Below are positions 54,084-62,184 of a stretch of DNA of 64,000 bases, piece after piece. The notes beneath the pieces were generated by a model that made no database searches, was not told where the DNA came from, and saw nothing but the letters and a program-made list of their open reading frames with translations. The position numbers and the translations under genes are program-made. This DNA is from Bacteroidota bacterium (lineage in GTDB: Bacteria; Bacteroidota; Bacteroidia; Chitinophagales; Chitinophagaceae): assembly GCA_018267955.1 (NCBI GenBank), contig JAFDXL010000008.1, forward strand, positions 310,001 to 374,000, in the 5' to 3' direction. Each line of letters opens with the position of its first letter. The stretch's first letter is position 1.

Positions 54084-54793
54084 TCAGGATATTTTCTGTG
54101 GTGTTTTTTTGTATGATGAGTGCAGTAAGCTTAGCTCAGCCATTAACTGCAAACCAGCTTTTTCTAAAGCTTAGAGCAAGGCTGGACGCGGTGAAAGATT
54201 ATGAGGCCGATGTCTCTATGAAGATTGATATCCCATTCATAAAAGTGCCGAGGCTTAAAGGCAAATTGTACTTCAAGGCACCGGATAAAATGAAGCTGGA
54301 GCGAAATGGCGGGATCTCCATTTTGCCCCGGAACGGAGTAAACCTAACTATGAATAACCTGGTGCCCAACGCTGACGCAGCTGTTATAGATGCCGGCAAA
54401 GGCATATTAAACGGGAAGGAAGTACGATTAATAAAAGTAATACCTGCTAACGAACAGGATCCTATTATCCTCACTAAGATATGGGTAGATGAAAATAAGA
54501 TACTGGCTTTGAGAACGGAAACTACCACCCGCGATAACGGTACAGTAAAAATGGACCTTGATTATGGCCGTTTTGAGAAGGTTGGCTTACCTGATAAAGT
54601 GCAGTTTCAAATGGATGTGAAAGATTTTAAATTGCCCAAGGGTGTTACCATGGATTATGACGGAGATACCAAGCCGGCTGCACAGAAAGCAACTGCCGGC
54701 GGGCGAAAAAAAGGCCGTATCGAGATAGATTACCAGGATTATAAGGTTAATAAAGGTATTCCTGATAAGGTTTTTGCAGAAAAGAGGCAATAA
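54080..54793 (+). CDS. LolA-like outer-membrane lipoprotein-sorting/carrier protein
   Basis: A 237-residue exported protein: signal peptide (MIRIFSVVFFCMMSAVSLAQ), then a LolA/LppX-type half-barrel: RLDAVKDYEADVSMKIDIPFIKVPRLKGKLYFKAPDKMKLERNGG is the typical opening strand set (quoted by pattern), and ILTKIWVDENKILALRTET a later one. Proteins of this fold carry lipids or lipoproteins across the periplasm. It is unusual that the gene overlaps an ABC-2 permease by 4 nt. It might collect the cargo that the transporter releases; this is inference. Confidence 0.8.
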   Translation: MIRIFSVVFFCMMSAVSLAQPLTANQLFLKLRARLDAVKDYEADVSMKIDIPFIKVPRLKGKLYFKAPDKMKLERNGGISILPRNGVNLTMNNLVPNADAAVIDAGKGILNGKEVRLIKVIPANEQDPIILTKIWVDENKILALRTETTTRDNGTVKMDLDYGRFEKVGLPDKVQFQMDVKDFKLPKGVTMDYDGDTKPAAQKATAGGRKKGRIEIDYQDYKVNKGIPDKVFAEKRQ

Positions 54794-54862
54794 ATTAGTC
54801 GCAAATCTTTTGCATCACCAAGATAATGATTAGTTTTAGGTGATTAATTCGTATAATAGGTT

Positions 54863-55381
54863 ATGAAATATTTTCTGTTGGCATTGTCGGCCATTTGTAT
54901 CATTACTTCGTGCAAAAAAACGGAAACACCGATGAGTCAGGCCCAAAAATTAGAACAATCTCAGTGGGTGCCCGTGACGTTAAATATTACATATTTGAGC
55001 TATACAGGTGGAGACTCGCTCACCAACCCTGTTTGGGAAAAGGTTTCAACAGTTGATCCTACAAAAGGACAGGACACAAGACCTGAATGCATCAAAGATG
55101 ATTATCTGAAGTTTAAGATGTATAACCAGGGCGACCATATTACCGGTGGCACTAAATGCTCTGATAACGAAACCGATGATATGGAATTTACCTGGGGATT
55201 GTCTGATAATGATAAGAAAATGTATATATATGGCCTGTTTTCATTGTTAAAGCAGGATGCCAATGGCCTTTTGCAGGATCCAACAGACGATAAATTTGTT
55301 TTTGCATATCCCGGCCAGGTTAAGGATGCAGATCAAAAAGATATTACCGTAAGGTACACGATGACTTTTAATAAAAAATAA
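54863..55381 (+). CDS. Small lipoprotein, lipocalin-like, unknown function
   Basis: A 172-residue lipoprotein with lipobox LSAICIITSCKK (Cys at about residue 17). The mature sequence contains SQWVPVTLNITYLSYTGGDS and FVFAYPGQVKDADQKDITVRYTMTFNKK, a strand-rich pattern like DUF5004/lipocalin-like lipoproteins of Bacteroidota, but I cannot assign a family. Two Cys (ECIKDD and GTKCSDN) may pair. It lies 69 nt after the LolA-like gene and ends in its own terminator; it could be transcribed with that operon. Confidence 0.72.
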   Translation: MKYFLLALSAICIITSCKKTETPMSQAQKLEQSQWVPVTLNITYLSYTGGDSLTNPVWEKVSTVDPTKGQDTRPECIKDDYLKFKMYNQGDHITGGTKCSDNETDDMEFTWGLSDNDKKMYIYGLFSLLKQDANGLLQDPTDDKFVFAYPGQVKDADQKDITVRYTMTFNKK

Positions 55382-55401
55382 TCGGTAAAACAGGTATTTA
55401 T

Positions 55402-55432
55402 ACCCACCGGTTACTTTTCCGGTGGGTTTTTT
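55402..55432 (+). terminator. Intrinsic terminator upstream of thrS
   Basis: 9-bp stem ACCCACCGG / CCGGTGGGT with an 8-nt loop followed by TTTTTT; it insulates the lipoprotein gene from thrS. Confidence 0.85.
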
Positions 55433-55446
55433 AATTCGTACATTTG
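55416..55446 (+). promoter_or_regulatory. Promoter candidate for thrS
   Basis: TTTC (55416-55419, 3 of 4 to TTTG), 19 nt, TACATTTG (55439-55446, full -7 match). The -33 element overlaps the upstream terminator. An AAGGAG Shine-Dalgarno-like motif (55460-55465) precedes the ATG at 55477 by 11 nt, unusual for this phylum. Confidence 0.5.
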
Positions 55447-55476
55447 GTGCCAAATTTTTAAGGAGTAATTAAGTAT

Positions 55477-57423
55477 ATGATTCATATTACATTGCCCGAT
55501 GGGGCAGTAAGGGAATACCCGGATGGGGCTACTGCGTTAGATGTGGCTAAGTCTATCAGTGAAGGACTGGCGCGCAAAGTGCTGGCTGCAGAAGTTGATG
55601 GAGAAGTGTGGGATGCTACCAGGCCTATTAATAAAGATGTAAAACTCAAGTTGCTAACATGGGATGATAAAGGTGGAAAATCTACCTTTTGGCATTCGTC
55701 TGCACACCTTATGGCCGAGGCGCTGGAGCAACTGTATCCCGGGGTTAAATTAGGCATAGGCCCCTCTATAGAAAATGGGTTTTATTATGATGTAGACCTG
55801 GGCGGAAGAGCTATTAATGAAGAAGAGCTGAAAAAGCTGGAAGATAAAATGAAAGAGCTGGCAAAGCACAATAGTGTTTACCAGCGCAAAGAAGTGTCTA
55901 AGGCCGATGCTATCAGTTATTTTACTGAGAAGGATGATCCCTATAAATTGGAATTGATCCAGGATCTGCAGGATGGTAATATTACCTTTTACACACAAGG
56001 AGGATTTACAGACCTGTGCCGTGGGCCACATATCCCTAACACCGGGTTTATAAAAGCCATTAAGCTTACAAATATTGCTGGGGCTTATTGGCGAGGCAAT
56101 GAGAAAAATAAAATGCTCACCCGCATATATGGTGTTACCTTCCCGGCGCAGAAAGAACTGGATGAATACCTGACCTTGCTTGAAGAAGCCAAAAAGCGCG
56201 ATCACCGGAAATTGGGCAAGGAGCTGGAGCTGTTTACTTTTTCTGAAAAAGTGGGTAGCGGGTTGCCTTTGTGGTTACCTAAAGGCGCTATGCTGCGCGA
56301 ACGTTTGCAACAGTTCCTGCAAAAGGCCCAGTTAGATACCGGTTACCTTCCGGTTATTACACCGCATATCGGCAGTAAGCAATTGTATGTAACATCCGGC
56401 CACTGGGAAAAATATGGTAAAGACAGCTTCAGGCCTATAACTACGCCGCAGGAAGGCGAAGAGTTTATGCTGAAGCCCATGAACTGTCCGCACCATTGCG
56501 AGATATACAAATCATCCCCAAGATCTTATAAAGACCTGCCACTTAGGTTGGCCGAGTTCGGTACTGTTTACCGTTATGAACAATCTGGTGAGTTGCACGG
56601 ATTAACCCGCGTAAGAGGGTTTACCCAGGACGATGCTCACTTGTTCTGCCGTCCGGACCAGGTATTAGAAGAATTTAAAAAGGTAATAGACCTGGTGATG
56701 TATGTGTTCAGGTCTCTTGATTTTGAAAACTTTACTGCCCAGGTATCGCTACGAGACCAGGAAGACAGAAGCAAATATATAGGCAGCGACGAAAACTGGG
56801 AGATCGCAGAACGTTCTATCATGGATGCTGCGGCTGAGAAAGGGCTGAAAACAGTAGTAGAGTACGGGGAAGCAGCATTTTATGGCCCTAAGCTCGACTT
56901 TATGGTAAAAGACGCACTGGGACGCAGCTGGCAATTAGGCACTATACAGGTAGATTATAACCTGCCGGAGCGCTTTGAGCTGGAATATGTAGATAGCGAT
57001 AACAGCCGTAAACGCCCGGTAATGATACATCGTGCTCCGTTTGGTTCTATGGAGCGTTTCATAGCTGTATTGTTAGAGCATTGTGGCGGTAATCTTCCTT
57101 TGTGGCTGGCACCTATACAGGTAAAAGCATTACCGATCAGTGATAAGTTTGGCGATTATGCTAATTCTGTTGTTGCCAAATTAAAAGATGCAGGCATCCG
57201 AGCCGAGGTTGATGACCGCAACGAAAAAATAGGTAAGAAGATCAGGGATACGGAGCTTATGAAAGTGCCTTATATGCTGGTAGTAGGTGAGAAAGAAATG
57301 AACGAAGGAAAAGTTGCCGTACGCAAGCATGGAGAAGGGGATAAAGGGGCTGTTACGGTTGATGATTTCCTGGTAGATACATTGGAGATTATTAAAAAGC
57401 AATTGGCGGGAAAGAAAGATTAA
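55477..57423 (+). CDS. thrS: Threonyl-tRNA synthetase
   Basis: A 648-residue class II synthetase of standard domain order: TGS domain ([28 protein letters not shown]), the editing N2 domain ([16 protein letters not shown] with catalytic/metal His), the catalytic core with the zinc Cys in [34 protein letters not shown] (class II motif 2, quoted by pattern), motif 3 [13 protein letters not shown], and the C-terminal anticodon-binding domain. It charges tRNA-Thr and hydrolyses Ser-tRNA-Thr. infC follows 66 nt downstream with its own -7 box. Confidence 0.98.
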   Translation: MIHITLPDGAVREYPDGATALDVAKSISEGLARKVLAAEVDGEVWDATRPINKDVKLKLLTWDDKGGKSTFWHSSAHLMAEALEQLYPGVKLGIGPSIENGFYYDVDLGGRAINEEELKKLEDKMKELAKHNSVYQRKEVSKADAISYFTEKDDPYKLELIQDLQDGNITFYTQGGFTDLCRGPHIPNTGFIKAIKLTNIAGAYWRGNEKNKMLTRIYGVTFPAQKELDEYLTLLEEAKKRDHRKLGKELELFTFSEKVGSGLPLWLPKGAMLRERLQQFLQKAQLDTGYLPVITPHIGSKQLYVTSGHWEKYGKDSFRPITTPQEGEEFMLKPMNCPHHCEIYKSSPRSYKDLPLRLAEFGTVYRYEQSGELHGLTRVRGFTQDDAHLFCRPDQVLEEFKKVIDLVMYVFRSLDFENFTAQVSLRDQEDRSKYIGSDENWEIAERSIMDAAAEKGLKTVVEYGEAAFYGPKLDFMVKDALGRSWQLGTIQVDYNLPERFELEYVDSDNSRKRPVMIHRAPFGSMERFIAVLLEHCGGNLPLWLAPIQVKALPISDKFGDYANSVVAKLKDAGIRAEVDDRNEKIGKKIRDTELMKVPYMLVVGEKEMNEGKVAVRKHGEGDKGAVTVDDFLVDTLEIIKKQLAGKKD

Positions 57424-57460
57424 TGCATACCTGCTAAATATAGAATTGAAATAAATACAC

Positions 57461-57468
57461 TAATTTTG
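57461..57468 (+). promoter_or_regulatory. Candidate -7 box for infC
   Basis: TAATTTTG, a full TAnnTTTG match 21 nt before the infC ATG; no good -33 element. It would allow infC expression independent of thrS. Confidence 0.4.
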
Positions 57469-57489
57469 CCATCATTTTAAAAATATTGA

Positions 57490-58041
57490 ATGCAAAGAAG
57501 AGGTAAACCAAATTTTAAACCAAAACAAGTACAAAACGAACACCGTTTAAATAGAGAGATCACTGCACCTGAAGTGCGCTTGATAAGTGATGGGATGGAA
57601 CCGGCAGTATACCCTTTAGCAGAGGCTTTAAAGCTTGCAGAAGAGCAGGGTGTTGATCTGGTTGAGATATCTCCTAATGCGGTTCCTCCGGTTTGCCGTA
57701 TAATAGATTATCGCAAGTTTCTTTACGAGCGCAAAAAGAAAGAAAAGGAACAAAAGGCTAAAGCAAAGCAGTCAGAGGTGAAGGAAATACGTTTTACTCC
57801 TAATACCGATGAGCATGATTTTGACTTTAAAGCCAAACATGCCGAAAAATTTCTCCAGGAGGGTAACAAGGTTAAATGCTACGTTCAATTTAAAGGACGT
57901 GCCATCATGTTTCAGGAGAGAGGCGAATTATTACTGCTGAAGTTTGCAGAACGTCTTGCAGAGGTAGGTTCGTTAGAATCTATGCCGAAAATGGAAGGAA
58001 GGCGTATGCTGGCAATTTTTACCCCTAAGAAGAAGAAATAA
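57490..58041 (+). CDS. infC: Translation initiation factor IF-3
   Basis: 183 residues: the N-terminal domain NREITAPEVRLISDGMEP...LVEISPNAVPPVCRIIDYRKFLYE, a lysine-rich linker helix, and the C-terminal domain VKEIRFTPNTDEHDFDFKAKHAEKFLQEGNKVKCYVQFKGR (both by pattern). It monitors start-codon and initiator-tRNA choice on the 30S subunit. The start is ATG, with an in-frame TGA directly before it, so the AUU-based autoregulation known from E. coli does not apply. The usual downstream neighbours rpmI and rplT are missing; instead a hairpin overlaps the stop codon and 344 nt of noncoding DNA follow. Confidence 0.97.
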   Translation: MQRRGKPNFKPKQVQNEHRLNREITAPEVRLISDGMEPAVYPLAEALKLAEEQGVDLVEISPNAVPPVCRIIDYRKFLYERKKKEKEQKAKAKQSEVKEIRFTPNTDEHDFDFKAKHAEKFLQEGNKVKCYVQFKGRAIMFQERGELLLLKFAERLAEVGSLESMPKMEGRRMLAIFTPKKKK

Positions 58042-58060
58042 TTATTTCTTCATCAGGGGT
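58021..58060 (+). terminator. Long hairpin overlapping the infC stop codon
   Basis: ACCCCT (58021-58026) pairs with AGGGGT (58055-58060), enclosing a perfect 20-nt palindrome (58032-58051) that contains the TAA stop. The downstream sequence is T-rich (ACTATTTTATC) but has no clean T-run. Probable infC terminator or 3' stabiliser. Confidence 0.5.
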
Positions 58061-58181
58061 TAACTATTTTATCAAAATTTTTGCAGATTATTTTAAAATG
58101 TACTTGTTTAGAATCAAAAGGCAATGTACATTTGCAGGTAGAAAGAGACCATATCTACGCGTAAGCGTTTTTATATAAGAA

Positions 58182-58242
58182 GTTTTCATGGTGATAGGGT
58201 TTATAGGGGCTGGCCTGTTCTCAGGCTGGCTTTTTTATTTTA
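58182..58242 (+). repeat. Tandem 61-bp element, copy 1 (sRNA- or attenuator-like, ends in a terminator)
   Basis: It begins GTTTTCATGGTGATAGGG and ends in a stem-loop GCTGGCCTG (58209-58217), TTCT loop, CAGGCTGGC (58222-58230), then TTTTTTATTTT. In RNA the stem has nine pairs, two of them G-U. It matches copy 2 at 58 of 61 positions. With the promoter-like site at 58127-58134 it would give an RNA of about 95 nt. A 28-codon frame (ATG 58188 to TGA 58274) also runs through it; see findings. Confidence 0.7.
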
Positions 58243-58300
58243 AGAAAATATTTGCAAAAAAAATTTTGTTGTGAATTAATCTACGTTTATTTTTACGTCA

Positions 58301-58361
58301 GTTTTCATAGTGATAGGGTTTATAGGGGCTGGCCTGTTCTCGGGCCGGCTTTTTTATTTTA
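58301..58361 (+). repeat. Tandem 61-bp element, copy 2
   Basis: 58 of 61 bases match copy 1, 119 bp downstream of it. The stem is 58328-58336 with 58341-58349 (GCTGGCCTG / CGGGCCGGC), same TTCT loop, same T-tract. The three differences from copy 1 are one base before the conserved GTGATAGGG and two in the 3' arm of the stem; both stem changes still pair (U-A to U-G, and G-U to G-C). It ends 24 nt before the start codon of the 58386 gene, so it may act as that gene's attenuator or leader. Confidence 0.7.
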
Positions 58362-58385
58362 TATTTACTCCCTCAAACACCCGCA

Positions 58386-59480
58386 ATGCCCCGTTTATTT
58401 TTCTTAGCACTATTATTGTCTGTTTGCACAGCCGGCGTATTCGCCCAGCCTTTAGCGTACTATGTTAATCTCCAGAACCAGGTAATGGTTTGGGATAAAG
58501 GCATGATCAGAAAAGTTGATTACCTGGAGCCAACAGAAGTAAAGACCGGCAGGGTAGCAATTCCATACCTTGATAATTCCCGTTCGTTCAAAATTTATTA
58601 TGGTGGTGGTGTACGTACGGTTAATATAGGCTTTACCAATGAATTCCAGGTGAGCGATAACCTTGTAGCTTTTCTCAATAGTAAATCATTAAATGTTTTC
58701 GAAAAGGGAACTGTCAAAAACCTTTGTACTTATTGCACACAGTATTTTGTAGGTGATAGTGTTATCTTATTTTTTGATGGAGTAAGAAATGAATATAAGG
58801 CTTATTATGGGGGGCAGATATACCCGATAGAAGGTTTCCTTGCCGGCAATCCATTGGAGGTAATTAAGGTGTCAGATAATATTATTGCCTACGATAATTA
58901 CGCCAACCAGTTTCGCATATTCTATGATGGTAACATCATCAAGCAGGAAGACTATGCTGTAAATAGCTTTGATGCAGGGCGTAATACGGTCAGTTACGTA
59001 GATATCAATAAGCAATTCAAAATATTCCATGCAGGGCAAACATTTGTAGTAGAAGATTTTGCACCGCTCAGTTCGCAGGCAGGCGACAATGTGGTAGCTT
59101 ATACATCAAGCGACGGGTACTTTAAAATTTTCTATGGCGATAGCATTCATGTAGTAGGGTACTTTACGCCAACTGATGTAAGGGTAGCCGATAATATAGT
59201 AGCCTATCGGGATCCAAGCGGCTATTTCAAAGTGTTTTATAAAGGCGTTACTTATAGTCTCGAAAACTATTATCCTGATAAATATGTAGCGCAGTATAAT
59301 TCTCTGGCTTACGTAAATGCAGCCGGGATACTAAGGCTATTTTCAGAAGGAGAGCTTTATGATGTTACTACTTCCCAACTGGATAGTTGGGAGCTTAATT
59401 ATGACGTGATCAAGTATCAGATAGGCAAAAACATGTTCCGTATATATTATAAGGGACAGGATTACGACGATAACGAATAA
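58386..59480 (+). CDS. Exported repeat protein of unknown function, propeller-like
   Basis: A 364-residue protein with a signal peptide (MPRLFFLALLLSVCTAGVFAQ). The mature part is built of about seven repeats of 42-48 residues with the core DNIVAYxDxxGYFKIFYxGxxYxVExYxP (for example SDNIIAYDNYANQFRIFYDGN, GDNVVAYTSSDGYFKIFYGD, ADNIVAYRDPSGYFKVFYKG). The repeat period suggests a beta-propeller. There is no T9SS sorting domain, so it is probably periplasmic. I recognise no named family. It begins 24 nt after the second tandem element and converges with the NlpC/P60 gene, 2 nt apart. Confidence 0.8.
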   Translation: MPRLFFLALLLSVCTAGVFAQPLAYYVNLQNQVMVWDKGMIRKVDYLEPTEVKTGRVAIPYLDNSRSFKIYYGGGVRTVNIGFTNEFQVSDNLVAFLNSKSLNVFEKGTVKNLCTYCTQYFVGDSVILFFDGVRNEYKAYYGGQIYPIEGFLAGNPLEVIKVSDNIIAYDNYANQFRIFYDGNIIKQEDYAVNSFDAGRNTVSYVDINKQFKIFHAGQTFVVEDFAPLSSQAGDNVVAYTSSDGYFKIFYGDSIHVVGYFTPTDVRVADNIVAYRDPSGYFKVFYKGVTYSLENYYPDKYVAQYNSLAYVNAAGILRLFSEGELYDVTTSQLDSWELNYDVIKYQIGKNMFRIYYKGQDYDDNE

Positions 59481-59482
59481 TG

Positions 59483-60268
59483 CTAGAATAAGCGTTTAAC
59501 AAGTCGCAGATGATGCGTGCGCCTCTTTAGCCCAACACTTATAATTCCTCCCTGGTCTATCTTGTCTATAACTACTCGTCCGCTGGTTTCAGTAGCATGG
59601 ATGATGGTAGATTTATCGAGCAGGATACCTACATGCACGATCTTACCATCTTCATTGTTGAAAAATGCCAGGTCGCCACAATGTGCATGTTGCAGAAAAT
59701 CTACCAGTTCGCCCTCATTTGCCTGCTGGCTGGCATCCCTGTGGATAGCTTTACCGCAGAGCTTAAATGCCATTTGGCTGAGTCCGGAGCAATCTATACC
59801 CGCCATCGTGCGCCCGCCCCATAAATAAGGAGCATGGAGGTACTTTAAGGCCGCATTATGTATATTCTCACAGTTAAGCTCCAGTTGGTCAATCTTCAGC
59901 TTCTTGCCCTTGAACTTTGCTATGTTGTTATATATGGATATTTGGCCGCCTTTAAAGCCGAATAATTCGCTTCCCATAGGCATCCATTGCTGGCCCGAAT
60001 CGAAAACGAGCCTGTCTGTATGGGTTGCGGCCATTGCCTTGGGAATCTTCTTGTATTCTTTCCTGTTAATCAACGATAATTGCCCCAGCCGGCACCAGCC
60101 TTCGTACATATCCCATTCGCAACGGATGCGTACCCATTCTTTGTCATTCACTTCCAAAACCTCGCACCGCTCCCCAAAAAGCATCTCATTTACTTGCTCA
60201 GCACGGTGAGAGGGCTCAGACCGCATAGGCATTACCGAAACATTACAAAAAGCGTAGGACAAAACCAT
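59483..60268 (-). CDS. NlpC/P60 family cysteine peptidase with SH3-like domain
   Basis: A 261-residue protein: an N-terminal bacterial SH3 domain (SVMPMRSEPSHRAEQVNEMLFGERCEVLE ... VRIRCEWDMYEGWC by pattern), a linker, and a C40 peptidase domain with catalytic Cys in GIDCSGLSQMAF and His in KIVHVGILLD. The third polar residue (His/Asn) is probably in ATETS. Such enzymes cleave D-gamma-glutamyl-diaminopimelate bonds in cell-wall peptides. No signal peptide is visible, so it may recycle peptides in the cytosol like YkfC. Its 3' end lies 2 nt from the convergent repeat-protein gene. Confidence 0.92.
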   Translation of the reverse strand: MVLSYAFCNVSVMPMRSEPSHRAEQVNEMLFGERCEVLEVNDKEWVRIRCEWDMYEGWCRLGQLSLINRKEYKKIPKAMAATHTDRLVFDSGQQWMPMGSELFGFKGGQISIYNNIAKFKGKKLKIDQLELNCENIHNAALKYLHAPYLWGGRTMAGIDCSGLSQMAFKLCGKAIHRDASQQANEGELVDFLQHAHCGDLAFFNNEDGKIVHVGILLDKSTIIHATETSGRVVIDKIDQGGIISVGLKRRTHHLRLVKRLF

Positions 60269-60473
60269 TAAAACTTAATAAGGTGCGCAATATTACATTG
60301 TATGCAGCAAATTAGGGCCGAAGTCAGCAGGTTTTCTTAACAGAAATCTTTTACTAACTTAGCAGGCTAAATTACGCCATACTACATTTATTATAAATTA
60401 ATATAAAGATAATGAATGAAAGGCTGGTAGAAATGGAAATAAAAACTGGACTAAAAGTTAGAAAGCATTATTT

Positions 60474-62051
60474 ATGGACTCAAGTGCAATACTCGTTGCC
60501 ATCGTTGCGGTGGCAGCTATATCAATAGGGATCTTTCTCGGGAAACTCTTATTTGCTAAAAACACTCAAAGACAAGTAGAAGAAGCAGAACAATCTGCAA
60601 AGAAGATAATTGAAGACGCTAAAACTCACGCAGAAACACTCAAAGAAAAAAAGATACTTGAAGCAAAAGAGAATTTTTTAAGATTAAAGAGCGAACACGA
60701 GAAAGAAGTACTGGTACGCAACCAAAAAGTATCTGAAGGCGAGAATAAGCTGAAGCAGATGCAGCAGAGCATTAACGATAAAAATGCTTCGCTTCAAAAA
60801 CAAATTAATGAGAATCAGCAGCTTAAAGAAAATTTAGATAAGCAGCTGGAAGTGGTGAACATCAAACGCACCGAGTTGGAACGCCACCAGGAAGAACACA
60901 TCAAGCGCCTGGAAAAAGTATCTAATCTCTCTGCCGAAGAAGCAAAAGCTGAGCTTATTGAATTGGTGAAGGAAGAAGCCCGCACGGCTGCTATGGCGCA
61001 CGTGAAGGAGATAATGGAAGAAGCCAAGGCCAACGCCACTAAAGAAGCTAAAAAGATTATTATTCAGACGATACAGCGTACCGGTGCAGAACAAACCATC
61101 GAAAATGCCATTACGGTATTTAACCTGGAAAGTGATGAGATCAAAGGCCAGATCATTGGCCGCGAAGGTCGTAACATCCGTGCGCTGGAAGCTGCTACCG
61201 GTGTTGACCTGATCATCGATGATACTCCGGAAGCAATTGTGTTAAGCTGCTTTGACCCACTGCGCCGCGAAGTAGCTCGCCTTTCTCTGCAACGCCTTGT
61301 GCAAGACGGACGTATCCACCCGGCTCGTATTGAAGAAGTGGTTGAAAAAACCAAAAAGCAACTGGAAGAGCAGGTAATGGAGATAGGAGAGCGTACCATT
61401 ATTGAACTGGGTGTACATGGTTTGCATAAAGACCTGGTGCGCATGGTAGGTAAAATGCGTTTCCGTTCATCTTACGGCCAAAACCTGCTAATGCACTCCA
61501 AAGAAACTGCAAACCTTTGCGGTATCATGGCTGCAGAATTAGGGCTCGGTCAAAAAGTAGTGAAACTGGCAAAACGTGCAGGCCTGCTCCATGATATTGG
61601 TAAAGTTCCTGATGAAGAAACAGAACTGAGCCACGCATTATTGGGCGCTAAACTGGCAGAAAAATCGGGAGAGCATCCTGCAATAGTAAATGCGATCGGA
61701 GCTCACCACGATGAGATGGAAATGGCCTATATCATTTCACCAATAGTGCAGGCGTGCGATGCTATCAGCGGTGCGCGCCCGGGTGCTCGCAGGGAAATGA
61801 TGCAAAGCTATCTACAGCGTATCAAAGACCTGGAAGCGTTAGCTATGGCCTACAATGGTGTAGAAAAAGCATATGCAATACAGGCAGGACGTGAACTGCG
61901 CGTGATAGTAGAGGCTGATAAAGTGAGCGATGCTGATAGCGATCGCCTGTCTTTTGAAATAGCAGATAAGATTCAAAAAGAAATGCAATATCCCGGACAG
62001 GTAAAAGTTACCGTGATCAGGGAATTAAGAGCGGTAAATATTGCCCGCTAA
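60474..62051 (+). CDS. rny: Ribonuclease Y
   Basis: A 525-residue endoribonuclease: an N-terminal membrane anchor ([23 protein letters not shown]), a long coiled coil (about 30-190), a KH domain ([23 protein letters not shown]), and an HD domain with the metal ligands in [11 protein letters not shown] and GAHHDEMEM. It initiates mRNA decay at the membrane. A 7-of-8 -7 box (TAACTTAG 60355-60362) with TTTC 18 nt further upstream is a weak promoter candidate. The gene is monocistronic, with a good terminator. Confidence 0.97.
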   Translation: MDSSAILVAIVAVAAISIGIFLGKLLFAKNTQRQVEEAEQSAKKIIEDAKTHAETLKEKKILEAKENFLRLKSEHEKEVLVRNQKVSEGENKLKQMQQSINDKNASLQKQINENQQLKENLDKQLEVVNIKRTELERHQEEHIKRLEKVSNLSAEEAKAELIELVKEEARTAAMAHVKEIMEEAKANATKEAKKIIIQTIQRTGAEQTIENAITVFNLESDEIKGQIIGREGRNIRALEAATGVDLIIDDTPEAIVLSCFDPLRREVARLSLQRLVQDGRIHPARIEEVVEKTKKQLEEQVMEIGERTIIELGVHGLHKDLVRMVGKMRFRSSYGQNLLMHSKETANLCGIMAAELGLGQKVVKLAKRAGLLHDIGKVPDEETELSHALLGAKLAEKSGEHPAIVNAIGAHHDEMEMAYIISPIVQACDAISGARPGARREMMQSYLQRIKDLEALAMAYNGVEKAYAIQAGRELRVIVEADKVSDADSDRLSFEIADKIQKEMQYPGQVKVTVIRELRAVNIAR

Positions 62052-62080
62052 TACATCTTTTGGGTTAGTTAAATAAAACG

Positions 62081-62107
62081 GCTCCGGATTTTTCCGGGGC
62101 TTTTTTT
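62081..62107 (+). terminator. Intrinsic terminator of rny
   Basis: 8-pair stem GCTCCGGA / TCCGGGGC (one G-U) with a short T loop, then seven T, 30 nt after the stop. Confidence 0.82.
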
Positions 62108-62184
62108 ATTAGCGCAATTGAATATAAAATCCCCCTTTTGGGGCAGAACATATTTTATAATTTCAAAAGCCAAACCCAATGTAA

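Larger units (their letters stand above)
58061..58385 (+). other. Noncoding stretch between infC and the 58386 gene, holding two tandem RNA-like elements
   Basis: No ribosomal protein gene (L35 or L20) and no convincing long reading frame are present. The stretch contains a promoter-like site (ACTTG at 58102-58106, 20 nt, TACATTTG 58127-58134), a possible small hairpin ACGC-GTAA-GCGT near 58157-58168 with a GNRA-type loop, and two tandem 61-bp elements. TTTG (58265-58268), 19 nt, TATTTTTA (58288-58295) gives a second promoter candidate directly before copy 2. Confidence 0.6.

Noticed and set aside
54814-54844. ATCACC ... GGTGAT inverted repeat upstream of the lipoprotein gene
   Set aside because: The loop is 19 nt, the arms only 6 bp and no T-run follows; too weak to call a terminator or operator.
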